A DNA stretch of 64,000 nucleotides, from NCBI RefSeq assembly GCF_000524195.1, contig NW_020170467.1:1-64000 (forward strand), written 5' to 3'. Below are positions 47,901 to 58,243 of this stretch, one piece after another (position 1 is the stretch's first letter; every line of letters begins with the position of its first letter). Made by a program: the position numbers and the translations under genes. The DNA comes from Echinococcus granulosus (Eukaryota; Platyhelminthes; Cestoda; Cyclophyllidea; Taeniidae). Under the pieces are notes generated by a model that did no database searches, was not told the origin of the DNA, and worked only from the letters and a program-made list of their open reading frames with translations.

Positions 47901-50900
47901 TGGTGGTAAGAAATGCTTCAAACATTTACGGTGCAAACATTCACGGTGCCTGAGCTAATGGACCCCAACTAACAACGGATTAAACACGCCTTATTCAAAT
48001 CAAGATAGACAAGAATTAAGGCATAGGTGAATTCTAGATTCATTTCCACTCAGCCCACAGCTTCAACCATTGGCCTCCTTTTGCGTCAAATCAGTTCTAC
48101 GGTTTTTATCGTAATCAATCATAGTTGTAGCCGTAGATGGCTGGGTGTCAAGAGCAGTCTCCTTTCATCAACTTCCCACATAGATATATCTCTGTGAGAT
48201 AAAGCCCTATCCCCACATTGAGCACAGATTACGACAAAAAGAAAGTTATGCGTTCATAATACCCAGCCAAAATAGTTGAAATAGTCAACTGCCCTTCAGT
48301 CAGTCTTAACCGGGTCCAACAAAGATGATGAAAGCGTAGAAGCACTTTAAAATGTCCTCTATCCAACCTCGGTTACGTTTAAACCCTAGGCAGCGGAAAA
48401 GCCCAAAAACGCACGAAAAAAGCCACTTCAACTACAAAAATGACTAGGACTGGCCTGACAGGAGCTCAAAGAAGAGAAGCACCCACCCTATTCGAAGGCT
48501 TGGATTGAAACACGCTGAGCTCAGGCGAGACCCCGAAACTGGATCGATTGATGGCTTGAGATGATTCAACTCGCTGTTGTAAAGGTGGTAGCGAAGACGA
48601 CTGTGCTGATGAGGTCCCTGCCGCCGCTGCCATCGCAGACGGCGATAAGATGGAGGAAATGTGATTTGATGGCTTCCGCTTTTGACTCCCCGTGGCAACG
48701 GTGGTAATGGTGGGGGCTAATCAGAGCACATAGCGAAATGTTTGTCAAGTTGATAATCGGGAGATGGTTACAGTAAAAATCACTAGATTCCATGCAAAGC
48801 AAAGTAGGGTCTCCAAAGAATCTGCTTAAGTTAATGCGACCGCGATTTTGACAAATTCATATGGGACAAAGCGACTGACGAGTTGACAACCAACATGAGG
48901 TTTCCCTTTTGCGAAGACCGATCACGATATTTGATCCATGAGTTCAAATAAACACTAGCTGGCTACAGTTGAAACTACCAGGACAAGCAGATTTTCGACA
49001 TAACAGGACTTGGACAAATCAGTCCAAGTAAGCGAATAAAATGCCGGACACAGACGCTGTGACATGCAGACCTCCAAGAATTGATCAACAACAACAGCAC
49101 ACCAAATCACTATTTTGAACTTAAGAATGTGGAGAAGTGGATTAACATCGCGAAAGGACTACTAGCAAAGAACAGTAATCACGGAACCACTCTTCCAGAA
49201 CATCTTGGATATCAACAAATCATAATTTGGGTACTAACTGGTGACAATTGAATTGCTTCAAATTTAGTAAAAATATTTTGCATTCATTTTAAAATATTCA
49301 GATATCGATTGTAGAATCCAAATTTAGAGGAGTCACTTTATATGTTAAGTGGTAGCTATTCAGTTCAATTAAACTCCGCAAGAGGACTGACAAATCAGAT
49401 CAAATATTAATCTTGGATCCACCCAAAGTTACAGTTGTCTATTCATGTGGGATAATTAAAATGGCAACAATAAATTACAACATGACAAAGATTTTGGATA
49501 GCGAACATCAAATTACTGAACCACACATCCTCGCAGGTTCATTAAATAGCCCTTTCAGTTACAACTCGACCAGTTGAAAGTAAAACTTACGCGGCAAAAG
49601 CTGCTCATCGGGTGGAAGGACTGAAACAATTTCGAGACCATCCGAATCATCCCCGTTGGTACCAAAAGCCTAGAGACACAAAAACAAACCAATTACTACA
49701 GCCATTTTTTTGCTGCAAAAACTAGTGTACGGCATCCCACTTACAATGCCACCTGTGCGTGTATTTGATGTAGTCTTAAAGTCGCTATCTTCCTCTACTT
49801 TCGTCTTACGCTGATGACGAGCGCGCTTAGTGCTTGTGGCCGGGGAAGGAATGCGATCTTCACCATCAGCAGTCGCAGCGGATCGATTGATCGACTCGGA
49901 CCTAAAAGGATCCTCCTCTACCACATCCTCTGCACCCACAGCAGTGGCGCCGTCCTCGTCGAAGAGCTTCACCACTGTGCCCTCAAAGTGACTAGGGAGA
50001 ATCTCGAAGTGGATGGATCGAACGGAGCGAGGTTTGGTCTGTGGTCCAGAACTGATGGACTCGCACAATTGATTGCCTTTTTCGCGTTGCATGAGAACAG
50101 CAAGGGTGGGAGGGTAGCGTAGGCGCATGCAACAGTCCCTTGCAGCCTCAAATTGACCAGGTGGGAGAGTGCGGAGGGCTTCTGAGAGCTGAGTAGAACT
50201 GTAGAAGGACTTGGAAGGGGTCCCGGGTTCGCTGGAGACCTGAGTTTGCTGGATGGCTGTGCTAGCGGATGGTTCGTCTCCTTCTGCTGTGGTGGCAACG
50301 GCTGGAGATGTACCCGCCGAATTTGCAGTACTGAACGAACATTGCTTTGAATCTATCTTACTTTCTTCTGTCACCACATGGTTAGCACCTAAAACACAGA
50401 AGATTATAAAAGAAAGGAGCCCAAGTCTCAAGTTTTAGTACGAATTAGGACAAGAATAGCAAATTTTCGGGTGCTTCATACATTAAATCACAAATGAAAA
50501 TAGTTCAACATAGTTTTCCCAACACAAATACTAAAAGCCGGACAGAAACTTTTGTACACAAGACGTATATTTTATCGCCAAAATAAGCGTCTAACAATTA
50601 GAACTACGACAGAATACTGTAAGACAACGAATAACCTACATAATTGCAAATCGTGGTAAATAAAGTCCAATTTCATCAGTAAGTAGGGAGTTCAACTACT
50701 TAAGAAAGGTTAGAAGCAACAGAGTAAAAATACTTTGCCCCTCCAGAACAATGGCGTCGAAAGAAGAAAACAAGGCCAATGTTTGGAATGTGAAACGACC
50801 CTAGCGTTGGAAGAAGAGAATACTAGGTGGCTAACCTAAGGGACAATAGCATTTGCGAGGCGTTTCATAGCAATATTGCATAACACTTACCTCCGACCAG

Positions 50901-50957
50901 TTTGAAAAATGTATCAAAAATATTCCTGTTGGACCCGGAGTTATCAACATCTGACAT
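42743..50957 (-). CDS. Large seven-exon protein (about 1,164 aa), family not assigned
   Basis: Exons in transcript order: 50957-50891, 50388-49745, 49669-49591, 48716-48487, 46882-46805, 46321-46182, 44999-42743. All junctions are AG/GT, five of six donors being GTAAGT; lengths 67, 644, 79, 230, 78, 140 and 2257 sum to 3495 bases with phase kept throughout. The start is ATG at 50957 (MSDVDNSGSNRNIFDTFFKL). The first about 400 residues are mostly Ser/Thr/Ala/Glu-rich, with a basic patch STKRARHQRKTK (possible nuclear signal). The last exon is largely helical and Leu-rich, then has an acidic/Thr-rich region, a basic His/Gln stretch and a Cys-rich end. I do not recognise the family. Two helical stretches (SFAGLGLICLLFKRLFMHLF; LRPPGLLYLVEQMAVQL) and the N-terminal IFDTFFKLVG faintly recall FANCD2, but the collinearity is poor and I do not call it. 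Confidence 0.75.
45950..46090. repeat. Degenerate GATG/GATA tract in an intron
   Basis: Units such as GATGAGTGGATGGATGAAAC and related imperfect tetranucleotides are repeated through the intron between exons 6 and 7 of the unassigned gene. Confidence 0.55.
46182..46321 (-). CDS. Exon 6 of the unassigned gene
   Basis: 140 bases between TTTTACCAACAG and GTAAGTC. It encodes LVGFGMLPEVALEMTSMAVS and continues through a Pro/Phe/Trp-rich segment (VPTPCPFGWPHFVCLE). Entry phase 0 and exit phase 2 fit both neighbours. It is too short to appear as an obvious long open frame. Confidence 0.75.
46805..46882 (-). CDS. Exon 5 of the unassigned gene
   Basis: 78 bases between CACTTTGTAG and GTAAGTG, phase 0 on both sides, encoding SRKLLSFPKTVSFSSKCLEG and CLYLDK. 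The call rests on strong splice sites, open frame and phase agreement. Confidence 0.65.
48487..48716 (-). CDS. Exon 4 of the unassigned gene, low-complexity
   Basis: 230 bases after CTCTGATTAG, ending before GTGGGTG. In phase with exon 3 it reads PPTITTVATGSQKRKPSNHI and then Ser/Ala/Gln-rich sequence, with no stop, to QSKPSNR. The donor is weaker than the other five and the acceptor tract is modest, so the borders are less sure than for the other exons. Confidence 0.6.
49591..49669 (-). CDS. Exon 3 of the unassigned gene
   Basis: 79 bases between TGTGTCTCTAG and GTAAGTTT, encoding AFGTNGDDSDGLEIVSVLPP and DEQLLP. It is separated from exon 2 by an intron of only 75 bases. Entry phase is 0 and exit phase 1. 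Confidence 0.75.
49745..50388 (-). CDS. Exon 2 of the unassigned gene
   Basis: 644 bases between CTGTGTTTTAG and GTAAGTGGG. After an Ala/Ser/Thr-rich start it has a more ordered part (LSEALRTLPPGQFEAARDCC; SIHFEILPSHFEGTVVKLF), then an acidic stretch and a basic cluster STKRARHQRKTK. The open frame continues past the donor into the intron, so the 3' border rests on the donor and on phase. Confidence 0.8.
50891..50957 (-). CDS. First coding exon of the unassigned gene
   Basis: ATG at 50957-50955 opens MSDVDNSGSNRNIFDTFFKL VG and ends one base into a Gly codon before GTAAGTG (50885-50890). It joins GT of exon 2 to complete Gly. No other ATG in this exon is in frame; a 5' untranslated exon further upstream is possible. 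Confidence 0.7.
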
Positions 50958-53509
50958 GATTAACCGGTAAAATAAACACTTGAAAATGAAATTTTCATAG
51001 GACGCGCCACATCTACTTCATCTGCACATGAGTGTATTATGGCGATGATCAGGTTCTGTGCTTTGAAATAACGTGATACTGCTGATAGTAGCAATGGTGC
51101 TACACACGTTACGGTAAGGGAACAAGTGAAGAATAAAAGGAAATCGCTCAATATCAGCGCAAATATGCAGGAACCAAGATTAGAAGCGCAAAATGGAACG
51201 ATCCGTGCAACCCATACCGCCGGAAAATTCAAACTAGGCATCAGAAAATATTCTATTTATCGTTACCAGCACCGAAAACGTGTTTTTGCTGCAGAGAAGG
51301 ATGGAGTTTGTCACAGTATGATGTTTCAGAAAATCTCGCACTTCTTATATATGGAGCAATGCACAGTAAATGACCACGTACCTCATCAAGATAATTTGTT
51401 CCATCCGCCTATTCGTTGATGGTATTCGAAATGATAATACACTTAATTTATCAGGTTCAACCATCTTAATCAGGAAGTAGCCCAATATCTCCAAAAAGCA
51501 AAGTGTTTTTTACTTTTATTTCTCTCAATTTTTTTTCATAAATTTTGGTACCTTTTCTCTGATGAGGGGTGCAGCTCAACATATCAATTTACTACCCAAT
51601 AAAATCGATGATATTTTGTTTCAATAGGCGAAATCGATGTCTGGCATGTTGGGTTTTGTTTTAAGTGTTTCTTGTCGCACGTCCTGTTGTTCCCTTTAGT
51701 GCCTCAGCTATGTTCACGGATATTCGCTGCTTTTTTTCCAATTTGGTGAGATCTCAGCACATCTTCGTTTGTGCACTGTCTTCTTGGTTTTATGGTCTTC
51801 GATACTATCCGCCCCTGAGTTGCATGCGCGCGTTTACTCATTTCTTTGCTTTTATAAGTAAGATCAGAGTGAAATGTCCTCTAGCTTGCCTTAGATTGGA
51901 TCCTTCCGCGGACAAAGTTGGTGCGTTTACAGGCTTTGGGTTAGAATCCTATTCAAATGTACTGTATATGGTTGGTTGTTACACCTAATTTCGCTTGATG
52001 TTTACGTTGGAGAGAGCAATAATTAAAAGACTGTTGTACTCTATGATTTCATCAAACTTACGAAACTCAAAGATGTCGACCCCAACTGCATTTTGGGTAC
52101 TTTGGGAATACTTCTTACATTGGCTTTGTATATTCCGCATTATTTTAATTAGACGCTCGAGTGCTTTTTCGGATAGCAGTCGTTGGCCACGCTTCCATGT
52201 TCCATTTGTTAGTCGCTATACTTACGTGCAGACGCTTCCAAACATGCGCTTACTATTACATAATCCCTTCCACCTTTGCGTATCTGTGTCGTTTTGCATT
52301 GATCCAAAACATCAGTTGTTTTATGGACTTATCCACTTTACTAGCCGTTATGGAGTTAAAAAATGCACAAAGTTTTTGTGCATACAGGTGGAAGGCAATC
52401 GAAAGCCATGAAGGTTCTGGGACGCAGAATCCTTCCTTTGCGGTTTTATAAGAAGGCATATTTCCTGCTTGGGTGTCGTATCTTGTAGTTTTATCAACCT
52501 CCAGGCGCCAGATCTTGCAAAAGTAGGTCTATTCCGTCCAACCCTTCTAAGTTGGAGAATAAAACCCATTCGTACTGAACACAAAATGAGGGATCTGACA
52601 ATTCTGCCTTCTAACACTTGCATTTTTATAAACGGAGGTTTTTTACCCTGCTGGTTGGTGCCCCTATGTCGTCTACCAGATTTGAGCGTCAGTATCTCAA
52701 TTTCGCTTCCAGGAGGAAAGTTCCACGGTGCCACATAAGTAATAAGCTCCTCCTTTCTAATTCAATTCCTAGGGGAAGTTTGACATACACGCAACAGCGC
52801 AGTTGGACCCAACGTCGACCACCTCGACTGGCATAGAAACCCGCTGAATTACTTTTCTACTCGCGACACTAAGTCATGGGTAGTTGTGTCGATACCCCTC
52901 CTGCTGCCTGCATACGCAGGGGGCGGAAGGACCTTTTGGCCTTGCAACTTTATCACAGTCGGGGCGGCTGCGAAATTTCTCGTCATCAAACCATCACACG
53001 AAGGATACCATTAGCCATTTTTACCGACGTTCGAAGGAAATAGGAGCTGTTCGCGCTTTTTCCTTAACGAACCCCAGCACACCCACCCCCGACTGCATGA
53101 TCTATAAACCGCTAACACCTCGACAGATAGGTTACATTCTGCACACAGATGTAAAAGGCGCAAAACCGGTTTCGAATTTGTTTAGCAGATCCCGATACAT
53201 CTGGCGTTGAGGCCGTCACAAAACCGCTTTGAGAACCTATTGAGAGATTGGTATAGTACTGAAACTGCTGAATGCCCAGATGACCGATAAGAAATCAATA
53301 GAAAGGAAACATCTTCATGCATATACAAAGGGATTAGGATAAAAGAACTCGCAACTGCCGTAATGAAACTGAGCACAGTGCTGAGGTTATTCAAAAACTG
53401 TCTGCATAACCCCAACAACCACCAACAAGATATCGATAATGAAAAGCGCCATTTTAAGCATGTGCGATAGGCGACTCAGCTCCTCAAAGTCCCCATCTCT
53501 CTTCGCCTT
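50958..53509. other. Intergenic region between the unassigned gene and DR1
   Basis: Holds the promoter of the unassigned gene and the 3'UTR of DR1, neither precisely locatable. Frames at 51665-52451 (plus) and 52348-52734 (minus) overlap one another and show no domain. Confidence 0.55.
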
Positions 53510-53758
53510 TCAATCGTAATTATCTTCCTCGTCCACACCAGTCAGACCGCCTAAAAGGAGCGCAGAGGCTGGAATAGACGTGGAGGGCTTATTGTCCACT
53601 GATGAGGTTGCAGCGGCGGAAGAGGAGGTATTCCCTTTAGACGAGGTATCGGTGGCGGCGGTGTTGCCACCCCCTAACGCTGCCATCGTAGAGGCGGCGG
53701 CCTTCACCAGGTCGCTCTCGTTCACTTGCTGCTGCTCCTCCAGCATCCCCGCACGAGC
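53510..53758 (-). CDS. DR1: DR1 terminal exon
   Basis: 249 bases after CTCATTTCCAG, encoding ARAGMLEEQQQVNESDLVKA, then Ala/Gly/Ser/Thr-rich sequence and an acidic end before TGA. In human DR1 the equivalent part is Gln/Ala-rich with an acidic end. It sits 4.0 kb downstream of the previous exon. Confidence 0.85.
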   Translation of the reverse strand, partial: ARAGMLEEQQQVNESDLVKAAASTMAALGGGNTAATDTSSKGNTSSSAAATSSVDNKPSTSIPASALLLGGLTGVDEEDNYD

Positions 53759-56700
53759 CTGGAAATGAGGAGGAAAATTGGTGTCTCTTCTAATCTCAAG
53801 ACTTCACTACCGGCGCCGCGTACTGTGAAGCCCCAAATTTTCTTATTCGAGCTCAGTGCTATAAATGCCTTGTTGGATTTGTGCACACTCTCTGCATTGC
53901 ATCGCGAACAGATTGGTTGGGCTCAAAACAATAAAACAGGTGTGGGACACTCAGGGTCAGTGGGTGAATGCACTTGAATTACAGCGTATCGTTTGTGGAA
54001 TTCGGTAGTCAGTTACCGCCTTGGGAGCCTAGTAGCGAGTGCACCAATGTTGATTTCGCCGAACCCACGACGCAGTTGTCCGTTAATGATCGCATTGTGA
54101 CGTGAATCCTATCGCCAAGGCAATAGCCCCCTTGACTTGACAGTTTCATCAAAACCAAAAAGGTAATGCGGGAACCTATTTGCATTCCAATTGGTTCAAC
54201 TCGATGTCGTCTATCAAAAAACAGGAAAGGTTTGGGCGGCTACACTCAACTCGTATCTAAATCAATCGCTCCTTGGAGATGCGGAAGTTACGTTCTCTGT
54301 AACATCTATTTACCCACTTCCCTTATCAGAAATACTAATAAGTAGAAATTGAGGTGGGTTTTGAATGATTTTCGTTTTCCAGTGGAAGTAGCGGCAGGAC
54401 AGCAATGGAATCTTCGTGAAGATACAAGAAAGGCGGCGAGGATGGAATGCAAAATTTGACTCTGAAGTAAGTTGGATTTGCATAATTCAAGTAATAAAGT
54501 CAACAGGCTCGTTTCCACGGAAGAAGTCGTTACCATGTTTATTGTTTGAGTTTAAACGAGAGATTACGTTGTGGTGGTAGTGAGTGGTGTCGCGATTTTG
54601 GCCTGTCGGCTGTTGCACCAGGCATTCGCTGGTTGCATTTAATCAGATGTCGCCTAAAGCAGTCGCATTAAACAGTTGTCCCTACCTACTCAATCCCACT
54701 ACTCTGAGGGTAAATCAGAATTTGGGGCAACGGTTCGCAGTCGGAAGACGCGATCTGTAGTAAGTAGTCGTTTAACAGGAAGTGCCAGTTTTCGAATGGA
54801 AATATCTTCGAGTAAATTGAGCAAAGAATTCAGTCAGCGATCGAGTAGTATAGGGGAGGTTTTATCGACGCTAGCGCGAGCCTAAAAAGGGCACCAGAAC
54901 TGCCATGAGTGTGAAGAATGTATGTAAAAGTAGTAAGTTGATAGTTGTATTTTGACAAGTTCAACTTCAACGCCACAGGCTTGAGTCAATCGCGGTGTTG
55001 AAATTGCCAAAGAACCACAAAAGCCTGATTTGGTGGCTGAAATCCCCCGAGGGACTGTCGCTCCACTCTCGCGATCCAAAAATTAGCTAGGTATTTACAC
55101 AGTATTTTATTCCTAATGTGGTTCAACGAAAACAATCCATGGACAGGTCAAATTTCCGTAGAATACGCTTCAAGCTGATCTGTTCGGAATTGAAAAGCAA
55201 AATAGTGTCAAAATAGCATGGCATAATGCAAGCTCGAAAAACACAAAGTGCCCGATTTAAAGTAGATTAAGATTTTTACACGAAGACTGCATTGGTATCA
55301 AAGTCGCCATTCCTGATCCTGTTGTTTATAAGTTAATCCCAAAGAGTTCATTCGCAAAATGTCGACATTGAATCATGAAATGTTTTGTTTCTGCCCAAAG
55401 TACCTTGGTGGGAAACAAAAATGAATATTAGGATTATCTAAACAATGCCGTAGTCAAGGGATACCCCAAAAGAAGCTACAATAATAGCTTACTTTCAAAA
55501 ATGTCAAAGAAGTAAGGGCTAGTTTCAAGCATGAGGGGTCATTTTTGTTATTTGATCAGATATAGCTACAGGAAGCACAAATGGACCACCACCAGTCGGT
55601 TATGTGGAACGTGGGAGACCCGCGCCTATTCCGATGAGAAAGCGGAAGTTGAGTCATCGAGACAACAATCGGAAAACTGAGTTAGTAAACATAAACATCC
55701 CGGTTCCGAAAAGAGGTAAGTTAGAAAGATGCAAACAAAAAGGACGTGGAGTCAAATTACCGTAAAACAATCATGCCATAAGTAGCCAGAAATAAGTTAA
55801 CTAGACATGTCCTAGGGGATGGCAACCGTGAACACAAGTGCACATTGCGATTTTCGATCTAGAATGGAAGGGAAATGAACGAAGGCGGAAGGCCTTACAA
55901 CTTAATACGACTTGTCATAATGGGCATCCGCCCATTGTAATCGATGGATTGATATAGAATAGCTCTCCAATGTTAAAATTTACAGGATTTTTGCAATCAT
56001 TTGCCGCACGGAAGAGAAGAGAGGTACGGATACTTTTTCCTGCCTTTAAATCGTGTAGGCAAAGAAAGCATTAAGCGGATGACTTCTTCCTTAAAGTTCG
56101 TCTGCTTAAATAATATGGAAGCAGTGTTCAGTTTTTTACGCATTTGTTTCAAACGATGTGGCATTACGAGTCTCACAAAATCACCACCGAGACTGTCATG
56201 GTATAGCTAAATTTGCAACAGTTTACATATTTGAAACTGACCGTTAGTACGAAACCCCTCTTCACATCCATTAACTGGCAACATCCAGGGCCCCAATACT
56301 GCACGTTGGTGATGCATCCAGTCACAGCTGGGGCTCAAAGTCCTTATTCGTGACAAGAAGAAGGCTACAAATTCCAATATTACATGTAACCGCAGCGATT
56401 TTTTTGCCGAATATTTTGTTTCCACCTTGTGAATCTGCAGTTCAAAAGCATATTTTTAGTAATCAGATAGATTGTGCGGGAAAAATGGGTATGGCACGAA
56501 AAACAAAACCAAAAAAAGACCGTGTCATACTCAATCATGTGCATGATTTAATTAGAAAAAGAAGTATTGAGCGCTGTAGTACCCAATTCTGACAAATAGT
56601 CTACATTGTGTTTAAAAACACTTCTTAATATACCACCCGAGCAATTGTGAATGTAGTATCGTTCACAAAAGCACTTCCTTTTAGGAACTTAACTTCAATA

Positions 56701-58243
56701 GAAACTTAGGAATTTGCGAAAAACTGCTGCAACTTTATTCAAAAGCAGCTCCTGCTGCCATATTTTATTATTTTAACTCCTACTTTATTCAGCTGAAGAA
56801 AAAAAAGTACCGAAGCCTAGTTAGACTTTTGTACTCCTAAAGGGCACGAAAACACGCAATAGACGCGTTATCTACCGTTTCGACGGGAAAATTGCTTCTT
56901 CTTGCTTGACCTAGGAAACTGACCTTTGTAACCGGTCTCAATTACAAAAACCTTCATACTAAACGTAAGCAAATTTATATCCGCATAGGTAAGTTAGTAG
57001 ATATGCCGTTTAACATATGAAATGCCATAAGATATGAGGCCGTGTACCAGCGGCTACAAACGCCTAAATAGCCTATGAATCTGAGCGACGAAAAGTGCGA
57101 GATTTAAAAAGATATCACCCACAAGAGAATAGTGGCCTTCTAACATTGTCAACTATCCAACTTCTTTGATTTGAGTGACGTAAGGACAGATAAGGTTATG
57201 AGTAATTAGAATGACATCCATAAAGTGGGGCAAGAAAATCCAATCAAAAGAAGTAAACATTGGCGCGAACATTTCACACCTTCTAGTCTTCAATGCAAAG
57301 TCTATAGTACCAGAAATCCACAATTCGGCATGATGGTTGTTGAAATCACAAAATTTCACGAATTAGAAAATCTAATGGTGAATAAGTTGTCCATCTTTTT
57401 TTGCCTGAAGCAAATATATGTGGTCAGTCATTGCTGGCTGTCTACTCCCTGCTTTGTGCCACGTCAAGAGATTAAGTGAAGAAGTTACTGGAGATGGTCA
57501 AGCACTGATTGGATTTTCAAACGCTCTAAAGGTGAGATTTGAGAAAGTTGGAATATGAGAGGGTTCCGACCGCACCCAGTTATAGAAAAATGTGCTTGAT
57601 ACGATTATTGAACAGTACCAGTGAGACAAAGAAATGTAAAAAGGGCATAAATCTCACTCCCTTGTATTTTAAGCTCGACTTGGACCTACTCAAATGATGA
57701 AATGTGACTGGATAGCAGCCAACAAAAATACAGAACCGGAAATTCCAAACCACGCAACGAAATCAAGTTCGAAGGAAGAAGAAAACAGAACCACTAACCA
57801 GCTCAAAAATCCGCTCCTGCTCTTCCATGAGTCGCTGCAACTCAGCGCTGTCATGCTTCTTGAATCGGTGACTCGCACTGAGCATTCGTCTATCCTTTAG
57901 CTCCACCTTTGCGCCCTCATTAGCCGCTCTGACATCGGCAACGTAGCTAGACAGGCCCATAGAATCGAGGCCTTGCAAAAAGAAAGAGGGAGAATAAGTA
58001 CTAACTGTTAGAAATTACCGCTAAGAATGTGTTCAGGGTTGATTGTCTTCTTTTTGGCTCGAGCGCAGGCGGCATTAGCTTCAGTAGAGAGCTGATGGAT
58101 GAATTTGTGACAACAGCTGAGAAGCAGCTCTCGTGTCTCGATGGCAAGACGAGCGTCTGGTAGAATGTCCTTTATATACTTGTTTAACGAGGCGCGGGGA
58201 ATGGCAACCTCTTCGTCCTCTTTGAAGGTGAAATCATCTTCAA
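53510..58243 (-). CDS. DR1: DR1 / NC2-beta, TBP-binding repressor (three exons, start exon missing)
   Basis: Exons in transcript order are 58243-58019, 57971-57799 and 53758-53510, phases 1, 1 and 0 consistent, giving about 215 residues (human DR1 176). The first exon has the H2B-like histone fold: IPRASLNKYIKDILPDARL, ETRELLLSCCHKFIHQLS, KKKTINPEHIL match human IPRAAINKMIKETLPNVRV, DARELVVNCCTEFIHLIS, EKKTISPEHVI. The second matches the LESLGFGSYISEVK helix (LDSMGLSSYVADVR). The third carries a Gln/Ala/Ser-rich tail ending in an acidic GVDEEDNYD, as in DR1. With NC2-alpha (DRAP1) it binds TBP on DNA and blocks TFIIB/TFIIA. The start exon, which must end in one base before TT GAA, was not found in about 1 kb upstream. 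Confidence 0.93.
53759..57798 (-). other. DR1 intron, 4.0 kb
   Basis: Bounded by GTTAGT and TTTCCAG. AT-rich. A small plus-strand Ser/Arg-rich frame at 54676-54885 has no support as a gene. Confidence 0.7.
57799..57971 (-). CDS. DR1: DR1 exon: C-terminal helix region
   Basis: 173 bases, acceptor TTTTTGCAAG, donor GTTAGT. It encodes GLDSMGLSSYVADVRAANEG, then a basic segment and QRLMEEQERIFEL, equivalent to human LLRQQQELFAKA. Only 47 bases separate it from the preceding exon. Confidence 0.9.
58019..58243 (-). CDS. DR1: DR1 exon: histone fold
   Basis: 225 bases from the acceptor CTCTACCTAG to the donor GTAATT. It begins with acidic EDDFTFKEDEEV and runs through the three-helix histone fold. 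It contains no in-frame ATG, so translation must begin in an upstream exon. Confidence 0.93.
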
